64,000 bases of DNA from Amycolatopsis nivea (GCF_004522235.1 NZ_SDLT01000015.1:78058-142057); one strand, 5' to 3'; positions 40,704-49,642 are shown, counted from the first letter of the stretch. Notes: generated by a model from the sequence alone, not told the origin. Translations and numbers: made by a program.

Positions 40704-42546
40704 CCGTCCGCGGCGTCCGGTCGGCGACGAGCCGCAGCACCGTGCCGTCGTCCGGGCTGGTTTCGACCCGCAGTCCGGCGCGAACAGCGGTCCGGGACAT
40801 CGCGTCGTTGCCCGGAAGACGGACCGCGGTCAATTCCGTGATCCCGTCGGCTCCGGCGAGGGCGACCAGCCGAGCGAGCAACGCCGTGCCGATTCCCTGG
40901 CGCTGCCATGCATCCTCGACGAGAAGCGATACCTCGGCCGTACCGTCGCGCTGGGAAATCAACTGCCCGAACCCGATCACGTCCCGGCCGCACACCGCGA
41001 GCAAGCTGGTTCCGCGCGGAGGCATGAGCAAGCGGTGCAGCCATTTCCGGGGAACCGTGCGCAGCCCTGTGTGGTAGCGGTTGAACAACGTCTTCGCCGA
41101 ACAGCGAAGATGCACCGCACCGATCGCGTCGGTGTCGCGCGGAGTACCGAGGCGCAGAACGACCGCCGCCCCGTCCGGACGGTTGAGCACCGCCGGACCG
41201 GCCAGATTCTGCTCCGCCGCGGCGAGCAGTTCCAGGAAGGCTGCGGCCTGGGCAAGTTCGGGTTCAGCGAATGCCACCCATCGCCGCCGGGCGACAAACG
41301 CCTGCCCCTCCCCAAAGGCGAAAACGGCGCGGTGCCCGCCTTCGGTGCGCCCTGGGTTGGCCTCGCTCGTCGGGACGAGCGTCACGAGATCCGCGGACAA
41401 CACCATTCGCAACATCGGAGCGCGGCAATCCGGATCAACGATCGCCCGCCGAGCGGCGACGAGCGCTGTCGCGGCTGAATCGCGAAGTCCTCGAACGGTA
41501 GTTTCGGCAATCGCCGCTCGCCCGACGGCATTGGCAATTGCTCCGGTGACCGGCGTGTCGTCGGCGGTGCTGGAAGTCGCTGCCGGAGTGGGCAATTCCC
41601 GGGCGTCGGCCCCGATGCACAACTCGCCCGCGATGGGAAGCGCAGTGGTCGCCGGAACACGGCGTGCTCCGGCATCGAGTGCAGAAGCAGTTTCTTGATC
41701 AATGGCCGTCGCGGCTGAAGGAGCGCGGAGTTCGCGCACGGAAGCCTCGGTGGGCAGCTTTCTGCCGGTGTGGGACGCAGATGCCGCCTGAGCATCGCGT
41801 TGCCCGGTGTCGGAGGTGGCCTCCCGATCAGCAGTTGCCGGTGCGTCGAGTGGCCATGAAGACGGCTCAACGCGTGCCACGGGAGCATCGAATCTTCCGA
41901 CATCAGCTCTAGAAGTTGCCTGTTGATCAGTCGCTGCCGGAGCGTCGAGTGGCCCCTTCGCGGCGCGGGCTGCCGAAGCGTTGCGGCGTCCGGTATTGGT
42001 GCCAGAGGTCGTCTCCGTATCAACAGTTGCTGGGGCATCGAATGGCGGCGAAGAAGGCTTGAGGCGTGTCGCCGGGGCAGGGAGTTTTCGGATGTCAGCG
42101 GTTGTCGGCAGTTCGGGGGCTGGTGATTCCGCGATGGGGGTGAGGAGTTCTCGGGCGGCGTCGGCGATCGGATCCTCGGCGGCGAGCGTGGTGGCAGCTG
42201 AGGCGCGGACGTCGGGGATGGTGGTTTCGGTCATCCCCAGGCAATCGCCGCCTTCGTCGCGGAGGGCGTCTATCAGGAGGTGCTGGGGCAAACCTGCTGC
42301 TGGGCGCAGGACAAATTCGTCCAGGACGCCGCCGGGGGCTGGGTGTCTGGTCAGGCCGAGGATGCTGCATTCGAGGTCGGCCAGGCGGATTGCGAAGCGG
42401 GCCAGGGTGCCGGGGTGGGCGTCGGAGCGGACGCGTACTCGCCAGGCTTGTGCTGGCGCGAGGTTTTCGTTGGGGTGGCGGTGGTTTGACGGGTGCGCGG
42501 GGATTGTGTTCGCGAGAAGGGTGCGGGGTGTCGAGGGCATGTCCAT
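40636..42546 (-). CDS. ACT-domain / GNAT acetyltransferase fusion with expanded repeat linker
   Basis: A 636-residue protein. Residues about 34-110 resemble an ACT regulatory domain (WRVRVRSDAHPGTLARFAIRLADLECSILGLTRHPAPGGVLDEFVL). Residues about 460-610 are a GNAT domain (VVLRLGTPRDTDAIGAVHLRCS ... AEVSLLVEDAWQRQGIGTALLARLVALA, the acetyl-CoA loop). Between them is a long Ala/Thr/Pro-rich linker containing a repeat, (P/L)DAPA-x-x-D-x-x-(A/T)TS, at about 169, 200 and 233 with a period near 32 residues. It may be an amino-acid-regulated protein acetyltransferase (family inference). The start is ATG 42546 or 42540, and no clear ribosome site is seen. The 3' end overlaps def. Confidence 0.8.
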   Translation of the reverse strand: MDMPSTPRTLLANTIPAHPSNHRHPNENLAPAQAWRVRVRSDAHPGTLARFAIRLADLECSILGLTRHPAPGGVLDEFVLRPAAGLPQHLLIDALRDEGGDCLGMTETTIPDVRASAATTLAAEDPIADAARELLTPIAESPAPELPTTADIRKLPAPATRLKPSSPPFDAPATVDTETTSGTNTGRRNASAARAAKGPLDAPAATDQQATSRADVGRFDAPVARVEPSSWPLDAPATADREATSDTGQRDAQAASASHTGRKLPTEASVRELRAPSAATAIDQETASALDAGARRVPATTALPIAGELCIGADARELPTPAATSSTADDTPVTGAIANAVGRAAIAETTVRGLRDSAATALVAARRAIVDPDCRAPMLRMVLSADLVTLVPTSEANPGRTEGGHRAVFAFGEGQAFVARRRWVAFAEPELAQAAAFLELLAAAEQNLAGPAVLNRPDGAAVVLRLGTPRDTDAIGAVHLRCSAKTLFNRYHTGLRTVPRKWLHRLLMPPRGTSLLAVCGRDVIGFGQLISQRDGTAEVSLLVEDAWQRQGIGTALLARLVALAGADGITELTAVRLPGNDAMSRTAVRAGLRVETSPDDGTVLRLVADRTPRTVSGSRTSLCPAPRAAPASSGRE

Positions 42547-42650
42547 GGACGTACGGTCGCCGACGTACGTAACCGGGGGCGTCTTGTGGTGTTTCGGGTC
42601 TGTCAGAGGGTGGCCGGGAATGTGTGATCTGCGGGAAACAATGGTGCGGG

Positions 42651-43367
42651 TCAGCTTGGGAACATGAGGCGGAATTCGTTGTCTTCCGGGTCGGTGAAGT
42701 CGGCCTGAGGGGCGTTGGGCTGAGCGGTACCGATTGGGCGGGCACCGGCGGCTTGGATGCGGTCGGTTTCAGCGGGGTCGTCGCCGGATAGGTCTAGGTG
42801 GAGGCGGTTTTTCCCGTGTTTCGGGGTGTTCACGCGCAGGAATTCGAGAGTGGGGCCGCGGCCGGTGGGGTTGCGCAGGGTGGTGATGGCGGGCTCGTCC
42901 GCGGTGATCGGCCACGCGGTGAGCGGGGACCAGAAGCGGGCCAGGCGCGCGGGGTCTTGTGCGTCGACGACGATCGCTGCGATGGCACCGGAATCGGCGT
43001 ATTCCTCGCGAGGCTCGAGTACGCAGAACTCATTGTCTTCGGGGTCGGCCAGAACGATCCACGGGACGTTGCGCTGGCCGATGTCGATCGGGCGTGCTCC
43101 GGAAGAAACGGCTCGGGAGACTGTTTCGCGCTGGTTCTCGCCGGAGGTGCTGGAGAGGTCCAGGTGGAGGCGGTTTTTGGTGGTCTTCGGGCGGGAGGTC
43201 GCGGTGAAGACCAGGGTGAGGTCGCAGCCGTCGCCGGGTGGGGGCTGGATTGCTGCCTCGGCTGGGGATTTCGTGGTGAGTTGCCAGCCTAGGAGGTCGG
43301 ACCAGAAGCGGGCCAGGCGTGCTGGTTCTTCGGCGGCGGTGACCAGGCTGGCCAGACGTGTTGCCAT
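42651..43367 (-). CDS. two-domain VOC/glyoxalase-like protein
   Basis: 238 residues in two homologous halves. Each has the phrase (E/D)PARLARFWS and NRLHLDLS near the middle, and each ends in a DPEDNEF motif (ADPEDNEFCVLEP; TDPEDNEFRLMFP). This is an internal duplication of the glyoxalase-like fold common in actinomycetes. The ligand is unknown; binding proteins of this class sequester or modify small molecules. The ATG at 43367 begins MATRLASLVTAAEEPARLARFW. A strong hairpin upstream separates it from the next transcription unit. Confidence 0.88.
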   Translation of the reverse strand: MATRLASLVTAAEEPARLARFWSDLLGWQLTTKSPAEAAIQPPPGDGCDLTLVFTATSRPKTTKNRLHLDLSSTSGENQRETVSRAVSSGARPIDIGQRNVPWIVLADPEDNEFCVLEPREEYADSGAIAAIVVDAQDPARLARFWSPLTAWPITADEPAITTLRNPTGRGPTLEFLRVNTPKHGKNRLHLDLSGDDPAETDRIQAAGARPIGTAQPNAPQADFTDPEDNEFRLMFPS

Positions 43368-43426
43368 GTCGCCACGGTAGCGGGCAGGGCCGACAAAAAC
43401 GGCGGGTCGCGGGGCGGGGAAAGAAC

Positions 43427-43465
43427 TGTGCCGGCAAGCGCGGGGGTATCACGCTTGCCGGCACA
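43427..43465. terminator. strong hairpin terminator after the MDMPI-like gene
   Basis: TGTGCCGGCAAGCG (43427-43440) and CGCTTGCCGGCACA (43452-43465) are perfect 14-base arms with an 11-base loop. On the minus strand TTCTTTCC follows. A second, imperfect hairpin lies at 43498-43530. Confidence 0.8.
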
Positions 43466-43535
43466 GCCGGATCGCCACGGTGGTCGAGGAAACAGCGCAG
43501 AACCGGGAAGCTTCCCCGCTTTCGGTTCTCGAACG

Positions 43536-44300
43536 CTATCTGGTGGCCAGTCGCAGCAGGGCCCAGGTTTGGGCGGACAGCTCGTGGTCTCCGTCGGTGT
43601 GGACCATGGTCACCGGGACTCTCCCCCACAGCCAGAGGTACACGTTCGCGGGCGAGCCGGTGACGATCGCGTCCGCGGCGTCGGCTTCTCGGGGAGAGCA
43701 GCGCCAGGCCTCCGTTTCGCCGGGGCCTGCTCTCGCGATCCAGCTGTGGCCGCCGGTGTGGAAACCCACTGTGCCGTTTCGGGTTCCCGAGATGCCCATG
43801 GTGGTGAGCTTGTGTCCAAAGTAGAGAGTGAGGGCCTCGTCGACGCCGTCGGCGGCCAGGTCGTCGGGCACCGTCGAATCGCCGATTCCGGCTGCGTTCT
43901 CGGCGTCCACTCGGTGCACGAGGGTTTCGTGGAGCATGCGGCGGCGCCAGAAACCGTGGGTCGGGTCGGCGGACCACCAGGTGGTGGTCCGGGTGGCCGG
44001 GTCGTGGTTGGCCAGTTCGACTTCGAGTTCGGTGCGGGCGACGGAGTAGAAGTCGGCCACCGGCTGGCCGGGCAGGGGCTCGCGCCACGGTTCGGGGCGG
44101 CGGCCTTCGCGGATCCAGCCGAGGACCTGCCAGTAGACGGAGCCAACGTGCTTGAGCAGCTCGTTCAACGTCCAGCCGGGGGCGGTGGGCACCGGCGAAT
44201 CGGGTGACGCCGAGTGCGCCACCTCCCCCAGCAGGTGCGCCTCCGCGGAGAACGCCTCGAGCAGCCGGCCGTGGTCGACCGTGCCGAGTTCACGCGACAT
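43536..44300 (-). CDS. maleylpyruvate isomerase / DinB-like (MDMPI) family protein
   Basis: A 254-residue four-helix-bundle protein of the mycothiol-dependent maleylpyruvate isomerase N-terminal family. Features are LLEAFSAEAHLLGEVAHSA, PTAPGWTLNELLKHVGSVYWQVLGWI (first metal-His region), RRRMLHETLVHRVDAENAAG (H...H metal region) and a C-terminal sterol-carrier-like domain (GHSWIARAGPGETEAWRCSPREADAADAIVTGSPANVYLWLWGR). The exact reaction is unknown; the family uses thiol cofactors. The ATG at 44300 lies inside the end of the HEPN gene (11-base overlap). Confidence 0.85.
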   Translation of the reverse strand: MSRELGTVDHGRLLEAFSAEAHLLGEVAHSASPDSPVPTAPGWTLNELLKHVGSVYWQVLGWIREGRRPEPWREPLPGQPVADFYSVARTELEVELANHDPATRTTTWWSADPTHGFWRRRMLHETLVHRVDAENAAGIGDSTVPDDLAADGVDEALTLYFGHKLTTMGISGTRNGTVGFHTGGHSWIARAGPGETEAWRCSPREADAADAIVTGSPANVYLWLWGRVPVTMVHTDGDHELSAQTWALLRLATR

Positions 44301-45543
44301 GGGCTTCCCCGGACATCGGCAGGCCGTGCACGACCCGGCGGACCAGTTCGAGGAACTGGGCGGTCGCCTGCAGCAGACTCTCGGCCAGCTCGGCGGTGAC
44401 GCGACCGCTGATGCCGGCTTCGGCGGCGGCCCGGGTTTCCGAGTGGTCGGCGAAGAACGCTGACCACTCGCGCAGCTCGGGGGCGACGGCGTCGAGCAGC
44501 ACCCACCCGCTGGCCGGACGGCCCCGACCCCGGCGCGGACGGCCCCGGACGGCGAGCACCGCACCCGCACCGCGCAGGGCGGCCAGGTAGGCGCCGATGA
44601 AGCGTTCAGCTGGGTCGCGTTCGTTGTCCGCGTGGTCGAGTCCGCGGTTGGCCTGGGCGAGGAGGGTGACCGCCTCGGGCGGGGCCGGCGGACGCAGGGA
44701 CAGCGGAAGTTGCGGCTGGACCTTGCCGCCGGAGCGGCGGGCGGACGGTTCGGAGGGCCGGACCGCGGCCCGGGTGCGGTGGACGACCTGCCTCGGGGGC
44801 GGGGCGCTGGGCACGGTGTTTTCGGGGACGTGGTGCACGGTGGGCTTGAGGGATGAGGGGCGTTCGGGATCGGGGGCCGGGGTGTTTTCCGATGCGAAGG
44901 GCAGTGCGGGGGTGGTTGCCGGAGCAGAGGGGTTGGCTACGGACGACGATGGCTCGGACGGCGAGTCGAGGCTCGGCTCCGCGGAAGCGGGCTGAGCGGG
45001 ACCAGCCGCCGAAGCGGGTTCGTCGGAACCGGACGGCGAAGGGGACAAGGCGGGCGGCAAGCCAGACTCGGCCGCTGGAACACCAGACTGGCCAGAGTCG
45101 CTCACCGAAACGGACGACGCCGCAGAGTCGCTTCCCGGCGCGGGGGTCAGGCCCGGGCCAGTTTCCGAAGCAGCGGACCGGGCGGGGGTGGTTGCCGGAA
45201 TGGTGGTGGCCTTCGCGGCGTCAGCTGCCGAAGCGGAGGACGCGGACTCGGACGACGAGCCGAAGCCCGGTTCCGCGGACGACGACTGAGCGGGACCAGC
45301 TGCCGAAGCGGCAGCACTGTTCTCCGCCGCGGGCCAAAGATCGAGGCCAGGCTGGGCAGCACCAGTCACCGGAGCGGCCGACGGAGCCGAACCAGCAGAC
45401 ACGACCCCCGAACCCGACCCATGAGCAGCACCGGCAGCACCTGGCCGTTCCACCGGCGCGCCGAACGTCAGCTGTTCGCCCACCGCGCCAGGTCGGTGTG
45501 CCTCGGGGGCACGGTCCGCGGGGGACACGACCGAGACGGACAT
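44290..45543 (-). CDS. SAV_6107-type HEPN protein with long low-complexity N-terminus
   Basis: 417 residues. The C-terminal about 125 residues form the helical SAV_6107 HEPN-like domain (VTLLAQANRGLDHADNERDPAERFIGAYLAALRGAGAVLAVRGRP ... LREWSAFFADHSETRAAAEAGISGRVTAELAESLLQATAQFLELVRRVV). The canonical RNase motif Rx4-6H is not obvious. The first about 280 residues are Ser/Ala/Pro-rich, with a repeated phrase like AGPAQ-x-SSAEP (twice) and Ser-rich blocks, and are probably disordered. The ATG at 45543 has GGAGGAGGG upstream. Homologues near pknL are normally about half this length, so the N-terminus looks expanded. Confidence 0.75.
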   Translation of the reverse strand: MSVSVVSPADRAPEAHRPGAVGEQLTFGAPVERPGAAGAAHGSGSGVVSAGSAPSAAPVTGAAQPGLDLWPAAENSAAASAAGPAQSSSAEPGFGSSSESASSASAADAAKATTIPATTPARSAASETGPGLTPAPGSDSAASSVSVSDSGQSGVPAAESGLPPALSPSPSGSDEPASAAGPAQPASAEPSLDSPSEPSSSVANPSAPATTPALPFASENTPAPDPERPSSLKPTVHHVPENTVPSAPPPRQVVHRTRAAVRPSEPSARRSGGKVQPQLPLSLRPPAPPEAVTLLAQANRGLDHADNERDPAERFIGAYLAALRGAGAVLAVRGRPRRGRGRPASGWVLLDAVAPELREWSAFFADHSETRAAAEAGISGRVTAELAESLLQATAQFLELVRRVVHGLPMSGEAHVA

Positions 45544-45751
45544 GGCGACCCTCCTCCTGCTCGGGTGGGGCCGGCCGGAGGCCCGAGGTGCTTCCCCCAC
45601 CCCGGGACCGGCCGGTGCGTTCCCACCGGGTATCGAACGTCTGTTCGATCTGTTTCCAGAGTAGCCGCGCCGGCGAGTCCGCTCAACCCCGCCGGTGGAA
45701 TCCGGGCACGTGGTGCGGGACACGGCTGCACTGGCGTGGTCTCATAACCGG

Positions 45752-46276
45752 GTGAGCACCCACGACCATCCCGCTGTCGCCAAGGTCACCGCCGCGCTGG
45801 GCGAGGCCGGGCTGCACGCTGCCGCTGCCGGAGTGCGGGTGTTGCCCGCTGAAGTGCGCACTGCCGCGCAGGCCGCGGAGGCGCTCGGGGTGCCGGTCGG
45901 CGCTATCGCGAACAGTTTGGTCTTCCGGGGCCGCGCGGCTGACGGGGCCGAGGTCGCGGTGCTTGCCCTCACCTCGGGGGCGCATCGGGCCGAAGAGTCC
46001 CGGCTGGCGGAACTCGCCGGGGTCGCCGAAGCCGGCAAGGCGGACGCGGCGTTCGTCCGGGAGCACACGGGGCAGCCGATCGGGGGCGTCGCGCCGGTCG
46101 GGCATCCGGAGAGGCTCGTGACGCTCGTGGACACGGCGTTGCGCGGGTACTCCGAGGTGTGGGCCGCGGCGGGGCATCCGAAATCGGTCTTCCCGACGAC
46201 GTTCGACGAACTCGTCACCCTCACCGGGGGCACCCCCGGCGATCTCGCGGGCGAAGGGGAGGATGGTCGACTGTGA
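45752..46276 (+). CDS. YbaK/EbsC-family aminoacyl-tRNA deacylase-like protein
   Basis: A 174-residue trans-editing protein. AQAAEALGVPVGAIANSLVF, LALTSGAHRAEESRLAEL, VREHTGQPIGGVAPVGHPERLVTLVD and VWAAAGHPKSVFPTTFDELVTLTGG are family landmarks, including the conserved GGVAP(V/F)GH loop. It would hydrolyse mischarged tRNA such as Cys-tRNAPro. GTG at 45752 is chosen because the longer frame from 45695 adds an unstructured N-terminus. No Shine-Dalgarno is visible, so it may be leaderless. Its stop overlaps the next gene (GTGA). Confidence 0.87.
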   Translation: MSTHDHPAVAKVTAALGEAGLHAAAAGVRVLPAEVRTAAQAAEALGVPVGAIANSLVFRGRAADGAEVAVLALTSGAHRAEESRLAELAGVAEAGKADAAFVREHTGQPIGGVAPVGHPERLVTLVDTALRGYSEVWAAAGHPKSVFPTTFDELVTLTGGTPGDLAGEGEDGRL

Positions 46277-46848
46277 CCGCGATGTCCTCCTCCGGGTGCT
46301 CCCGGTACGTGCAGCTCTCCGCCGACGAGTTCCGGTCCCGGCTGCCGGAAGCGCTGGCGATCTACGTGAACGCCATGCGCTACCCCGAGGGCACGGCGGA
46401 GCAGCGCGCGCCCATGTGGCTCACGCACGCGTTGCGCGAGGGCTGGCGCTGCATGGCCGCCCTCGACGACAACGGCGTCCTGCTCGGCATCGCGTACGGC
46501 TACAAGGGCCGCGCCGGGCAGTGGTGGCACGAGCAGGTCCGGCACGGTCTCACCCGCCGCTCCGGAACGGCGGAAGCCGAACGCTGGCTGACGGACTACT
46601 TCGAGCTCACCGAGATCCACGTGCGCCCGGAGAACCAGGGCAAGCAGATCGGCGAGGACCTGCTGCGCCGGCTGCTCGACGGCGTGCCCAGCGCGAACGT
46701 CCTGCTCTCCACTCCGGAGGGCACCAGCCGGGCGTGGAAGCTGTACCGGCGCATGGGGTTCGTCGACGTTCTGCGCGACTACCAGTTCACCGGCGACCCG
46801 CGGCCGTTCGCGATTCTCGGGCGGGCGCTGCCGCTCGAAACGCAGTAG
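46273..46848 (+). CDS. GNAT-family N-acetyltransferase (Rv2170-like)
   Basis: A 191-residue acetyltransferase: AIYVNAMRYPEGTAEQRAPMWLTHALREGWRCMAAL, GIAYGYKGRAGQWWHEQV, FELTEIHVRPENQGKQIGEDLLRRLLDG (acetyl-CoA loop QxxGKQIG) and LLSTPEGTSRAWKLYRRMGFVDVLRDYQFTGDPRPFAILGR. The AMRYP, GQWW and GDPRPFA phrases recall M. tuberculosis Rv2170, whose neighbours (Rv2172c, Rv2173, Rv2175c, pknL) also have counterparts later in this window. The GTG at 46273 overlaps the YbaK-like stop. Confidence 0.85.
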   Translation: MTAMSSSGCSRYVQLSADEFRSRLPEALAIYVNAMRYPEGTAEQRAPMWLTHALREGWRCMAALDDNGVLLGIAYGYKGRAGQWWHEQVRHGLTRRSGTAEAERWLTDYFELTEIHVRPENQGKQIGEDLLRRLLDGVPSANVLLSTPEGTSRAWKLYRRMGFVDVLRDYQFTGDPRPFAILGRALPLETQ

Positions 46849-46857
46849 GACCGCCGC

Positions 46858-46880
46858 GCGCCCGATGTCGGACCGGGCGC
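46858..46880 (+). terminator. weak hairpin between convergent genes
   Basis: GCGCCCG (46858-46864) and CGGGCGC (46874-46880) are perfect 7-base arms 10 bases after the GNAT stop. No T-run follows, so this is a candidate only. Confidence 0.35.
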
Positions 46881-46940
46881 ACGGCGCGCTCGCCTACCGC
46901 GTTAACCGGCCCCCAGAAGGCCCGCGCGATTCGCGAGTGA

Positions 46941-47930
46941 TCAGGCGTGGCCCAGCGACGGTGCCACTGTCTTGGCCACGGCGACCGCCTTCGTGCAGGC
47001 GGTGGCGGAGTCGAGTCCGCTGGTGGGCTCGCCGCTGAACTCCACGGAGACGATCTCGCCGTACCCGTGCGCTTCGTCGTCCTTCGGGGTTTCGATCTTG
47101 CGCCAGGTCGCGTCGCAGCTCACTACGCTGCTGTCCTCGTCCTTTTTCTGGATGGCCGTGACGCCGTTGCCAAGGTCGGCGGGCGGGCCGTCCTCGGCAT
47201 CGGCGGGCAGGCCCTGGTAGAGGTGCACCGAGACCTGCGGGTAGTGGGTGTCGTCGCCGGACCAGAAGTCGCATTCGTGCAGGCTCTTGGGCTCCACAAA
47301 GGACTTCTGCCCCAACGCGGTCTCCACGGCCTGCTTGCCGGCCACCGCGCACGGGTCGGTGGTCAGCACGGAACCGGTTGCCTGCTTGTACTGCGGAGGA
47401 GCGCTGTGCAGGGCCTGCACGACCTTCGTCAGCGCCGCGCGGCCGGGCGCGCAGGCGTCGCCGCCCGGGGCCTTGGTCTGGAAGGTGATCCCCAGCGACT
47501 GTTCGAACGACGTCACGACCGAGACCCAGCACGACCCGGGCTTGTCGTCGTCGACGACCAGCGGCAGGCCTTCGAGCTTCTCGACCGGGTCCTTCGACAT
47601 GATCAGCTGGTCGCCGACGCGCAGCACCAGTTCGACGGTCTTGCCGCCGGAGTCCTTGACGTTGACGCTGCACTCGCCCCATTCGGACGACGAAAGGCTC
47701 GACTGGTCCGGAGTGCCGAGGCCGCCGAGAGTCTTGGCGTCCAGCAGCGCGCACGGATCCACGGTCCGCAGGGCCGCCGCCTGGACCGCGGGGTCGGTGA
47801 TCGGGGGTTTCGCACTGGCAGGCGGTGCGGTGCCTGCGGCCGAGCCACCGCCGCAGCCCGCGAGCAAGGCCAGCAGCGCCGCCCCCGTGACCAGCGCCGA
47901 TGTTCGGAATATTCGGTTTTCGGTGAACAT
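46941..47930 (-). CDS. DUF3558-like lipoprotein
   Basis: A 329-residue lipoprotein. The signal peptide MFTENRIFRTSALVTGAALLALLAGC has its lipobox Cys at 26. The mature part contains two DUF3558-type repeats, each opening with DPCAL/DPCAV and carrying a later Cys pair (WGECSVNV, GDACAPGR, HECDFWSG, SATACTKAV). Such lipoproteins are abundant in Pseudonocardiales and of unknown function. The ATG at 47930 fits the signal peptide; a GTG nine codons upstream is also open. It converges on the GNAT gene. Confidence 0.8.
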   Translation of the reverse strand: MFTENRIFRTSALVTGAALLALLAGCGGGSAAGTAPPASAKPPITDPAVQAAALRTVDPCALLDAKTLGGLGTPDQSSLSSSEWGECSVNVKDSGGKTVELVLRVGDQLIMSKDPVEKLEGLPLVVDDDKPGSCWVSVVTSFEQSLGITFQTKAPGGDACAPGRAALTKVVQALHSAPPQYKQATGSVLTTDPCAVAGKQAVETALGQKSFVEPKSLHECDFWSGDDTHYPQVSVHLYQGLPADAEDGPPADLGNGVTAIQKKDEDSSVVSCDATWRKIETPKDDEAHGYGEIVSVEFSGEPTSGLDSATACTKAVAVAKTVAPSLGHA

Positions 47931-48029
47931 AGGCGGCACCGTAGCGGAATCCGTCACCCGTTCGTGGCGAAATCTCCAAGAATGCGGACAGTCCGTGAAA
48001 GTTGCGCAACCAGCAGCGCGCGGGCGTCG

Positions 48030-48926
48030 TCATCGGGGCTCCGGCCGCCAGTAGCCGACCGCGAGCGCCGCGACGAGCAGCACCGCACCGCCCCACGCGA
48101 ACGCACTCAGCCGTTCGTGCAGGAAAATGACCGAAAGCACGGTCCCGGTAAGCGGTTCCAGCAGCGCGGACAGCGCGCCCAGCACTGGGTGGGCACCGCC
48201 GAGGCCGCGGAAGTACGCGGCATACGCGACAGCTGTCGGGACAACGCCGAAGTACCCGGCCAGCAGCAGCACGTCGGCGTGGGCGGGCAGGCTCATGCCG
48301 AACCACAGCGCGGCGGGGGTCAGCAGCAAACCGCCGGTCAGGCAGCCAAATGCCGTGGTAGCCAACGGTTCCAGGCCGGCGACGGGCTCCGCTGTGACGA
48401 GCGTCAGCACGGCGAAACCGGTCGCCGCGAGCAGCGCGAAGGCTAGGCCGCCGACCAATCGTGCGGGTGACGTCGCGGTCTCCGGCGACCACCGCAACAG
48501 CACCAGCCCCGCGACGGAACCGCCGACGGACACCAGCGTCCACAACCGCGGCGCGCGGCGGTGCTGTACCGCGGAGACCACCGTGAGCACAACGGGTGCG
48601 GCACCGATCGTGGTCATGGTCGCGACGCTGACCGAACTGAGCGCGACGGCAGCGAAGTAGCTGGTTTGGAAAAGTGCGAAGAGGGCGCCGACAAGGAGGA
48701 GACGACGCCAGGTTTCCTTGGCGGGAAGGCGAAGTCCGCCGGTGAGAGCGACGAAGGCGGCGCTCGCGGCGCCGCCGATGAGCAGGCGGTAGGCGGCGAC
48801 GGCAAGCGGGTGCAGGCCGGCTTGCTGGCCGAGAAGCGACCCGGACAGGCCGCCGGTTCCCCAGAGCACGCCGGCGACGACTAGGGCGGCCGACGAGCGG
48901 GCGCGCGAAGGTACGGCAACAGACAT
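48030..48926 (-). CDS. EamA/DMT-superfamily exporter
   Basis: A 298-residue membrane protein with ten predicted helices in two EamA halves: ALVVAGVLWGTGGLSGSLLGQQAGLHPLAVAAYRLLIGG at the start of the first, and the second ending GALSALLEPLTGTVLSVIFLHERLSAFAWGGAVLLVAALAVGYW. The PLTGTVLS-x-IFLHER phrase is the family's diagnostic helix 9 region. It is probably a metabolite or amino-acid exporter; the substrate cannot be read. ATG 48926. About 100 bases separate it from the lipoprotein gene downstream. Confidence 0.9.
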   Translation of the reverse strand: MSVAVPSRARSSAALVVAGVLWGTGGLSGSLLGQQAGLHPLAVAAYRLLIGGAASAAFVALTGGLRLPAKETWRRLLLVGALFALFQTSYFAAVALSSVSVATMTTIGAAPVVLTVVSAVQHRRAPRLWTLVSVGGSVAGLVLLRWSPETATSPARLVGGLAFALLAATGFAVLTLVTAEPVAGLEPLATTAFGCLTGGLLLTPAALWFGMSLPAHADVLLLAGYFGVVPTAVAYAAYFRGLGGAHPVLGALSALLEPLTGTVLSVIFLHERLSAFAWGGAVLLVAALAVGYWRPEPR

Positions 48927-49129
48927 TCGGAAGTGGGCTCCTGCGTCGAAGGAATCGGAAATCGACGACGCGGGGCAGCGTGTGCCGGCCGGTTCAGGAC
49001 GTCATCCAATGGCCGCGGGCCCGGTTCGGGCGCACGCGGCGAAAACTGCCCCGCTCAGGAGGCTGGTGGTGGGATGACGACGAGGAGCCACTGCACGGGC
49101 GGGAGCTTAACCAGAGGCCGGGGAGCCGA

Positions 49130-49630
49130 TCAACGGGTTTGTGGCGTGCGGCGCCAGCGGATCTCGCCGTCCTGCCACTCGTCGGTGGCCGTGAGCCCGA
49201 CAGCGGCGGCGACCGCGGCGGAGGCCCGGTTCTCCGGGTGGATGTGGGCGACGATCGCGTCCACCGGCTGCCGGTCGAGCCACGCGACAAGCCCGCGCGC
49301 GGCTTCGGTGGCGATGCCCCGGCCCTGCCACGGAGTCCCCACCACCCAGGCGATTTCGGCGACCGAGCCGCTGACCGTCGCCTGGACAGTGCCCGCCAGG
49401 CCGGAATCGCGCGGCCGGATCACCCAGTTCAGCCAGGACACCGCCGGATCGGGCGAGCCCGCGGTCATCCGCTGGTAGCGCGAGCGGAGGGCGGCCAAGG
49501 AATCCGGAGCGCCGCCGATGTAGGTGTGCAGGGCCGGATCCGACAGCACGACGGCCATCTCCTCGGCGTGCGAGACGGACAGCGGCAGCAGGTCCAGCCG
49601 GGCCGTTTCGATGAGCTGAGCGGTAACCAT
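49130..49630 (-). CDS. RimJ/RimL-type GNAT acetyltransferase
   Basis: A 166-residue acetyltransferase: LIETARLDLLPLSVSHAEEMAVVLSDPALHTYIGG, WLNWVIRPRDSGLAGTVQATVSGSVAEIAWVVGTPWQGRGIATEAARGLVAWLDRQ (acetyl-CoA loop QGRGIA), and VDAIVAHIHPENRASAAVAAAVGLTATDEWQDGEIRWRR. This is the pattern of ribosomal-protein or small-molecule N-acetyltransferases. ATG 49630 is chosen over an upstream frame that runs through the terminator hairpin. It is downstream of the DUF885 gene but separated by that hairpin. Confidence 0.88.
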   Translation of the reverse strand: MVTAQLIETARLDLLPLSVSHAEEMAVVLSDPALHTYIGGAPDSLAALRSRYQRMTAGSPDPAVSWLNWVIRPRDSGLAGTVQATVSGSVAEIAWVVGTPWQGRGIATEAARGLVAWLDRQPVDAIVAHIHPENRASAAVAAAVGLTATDEWQDGEIRWRRTPQTR

Positions 49631-49642
49631 GCGGGAAAGACA

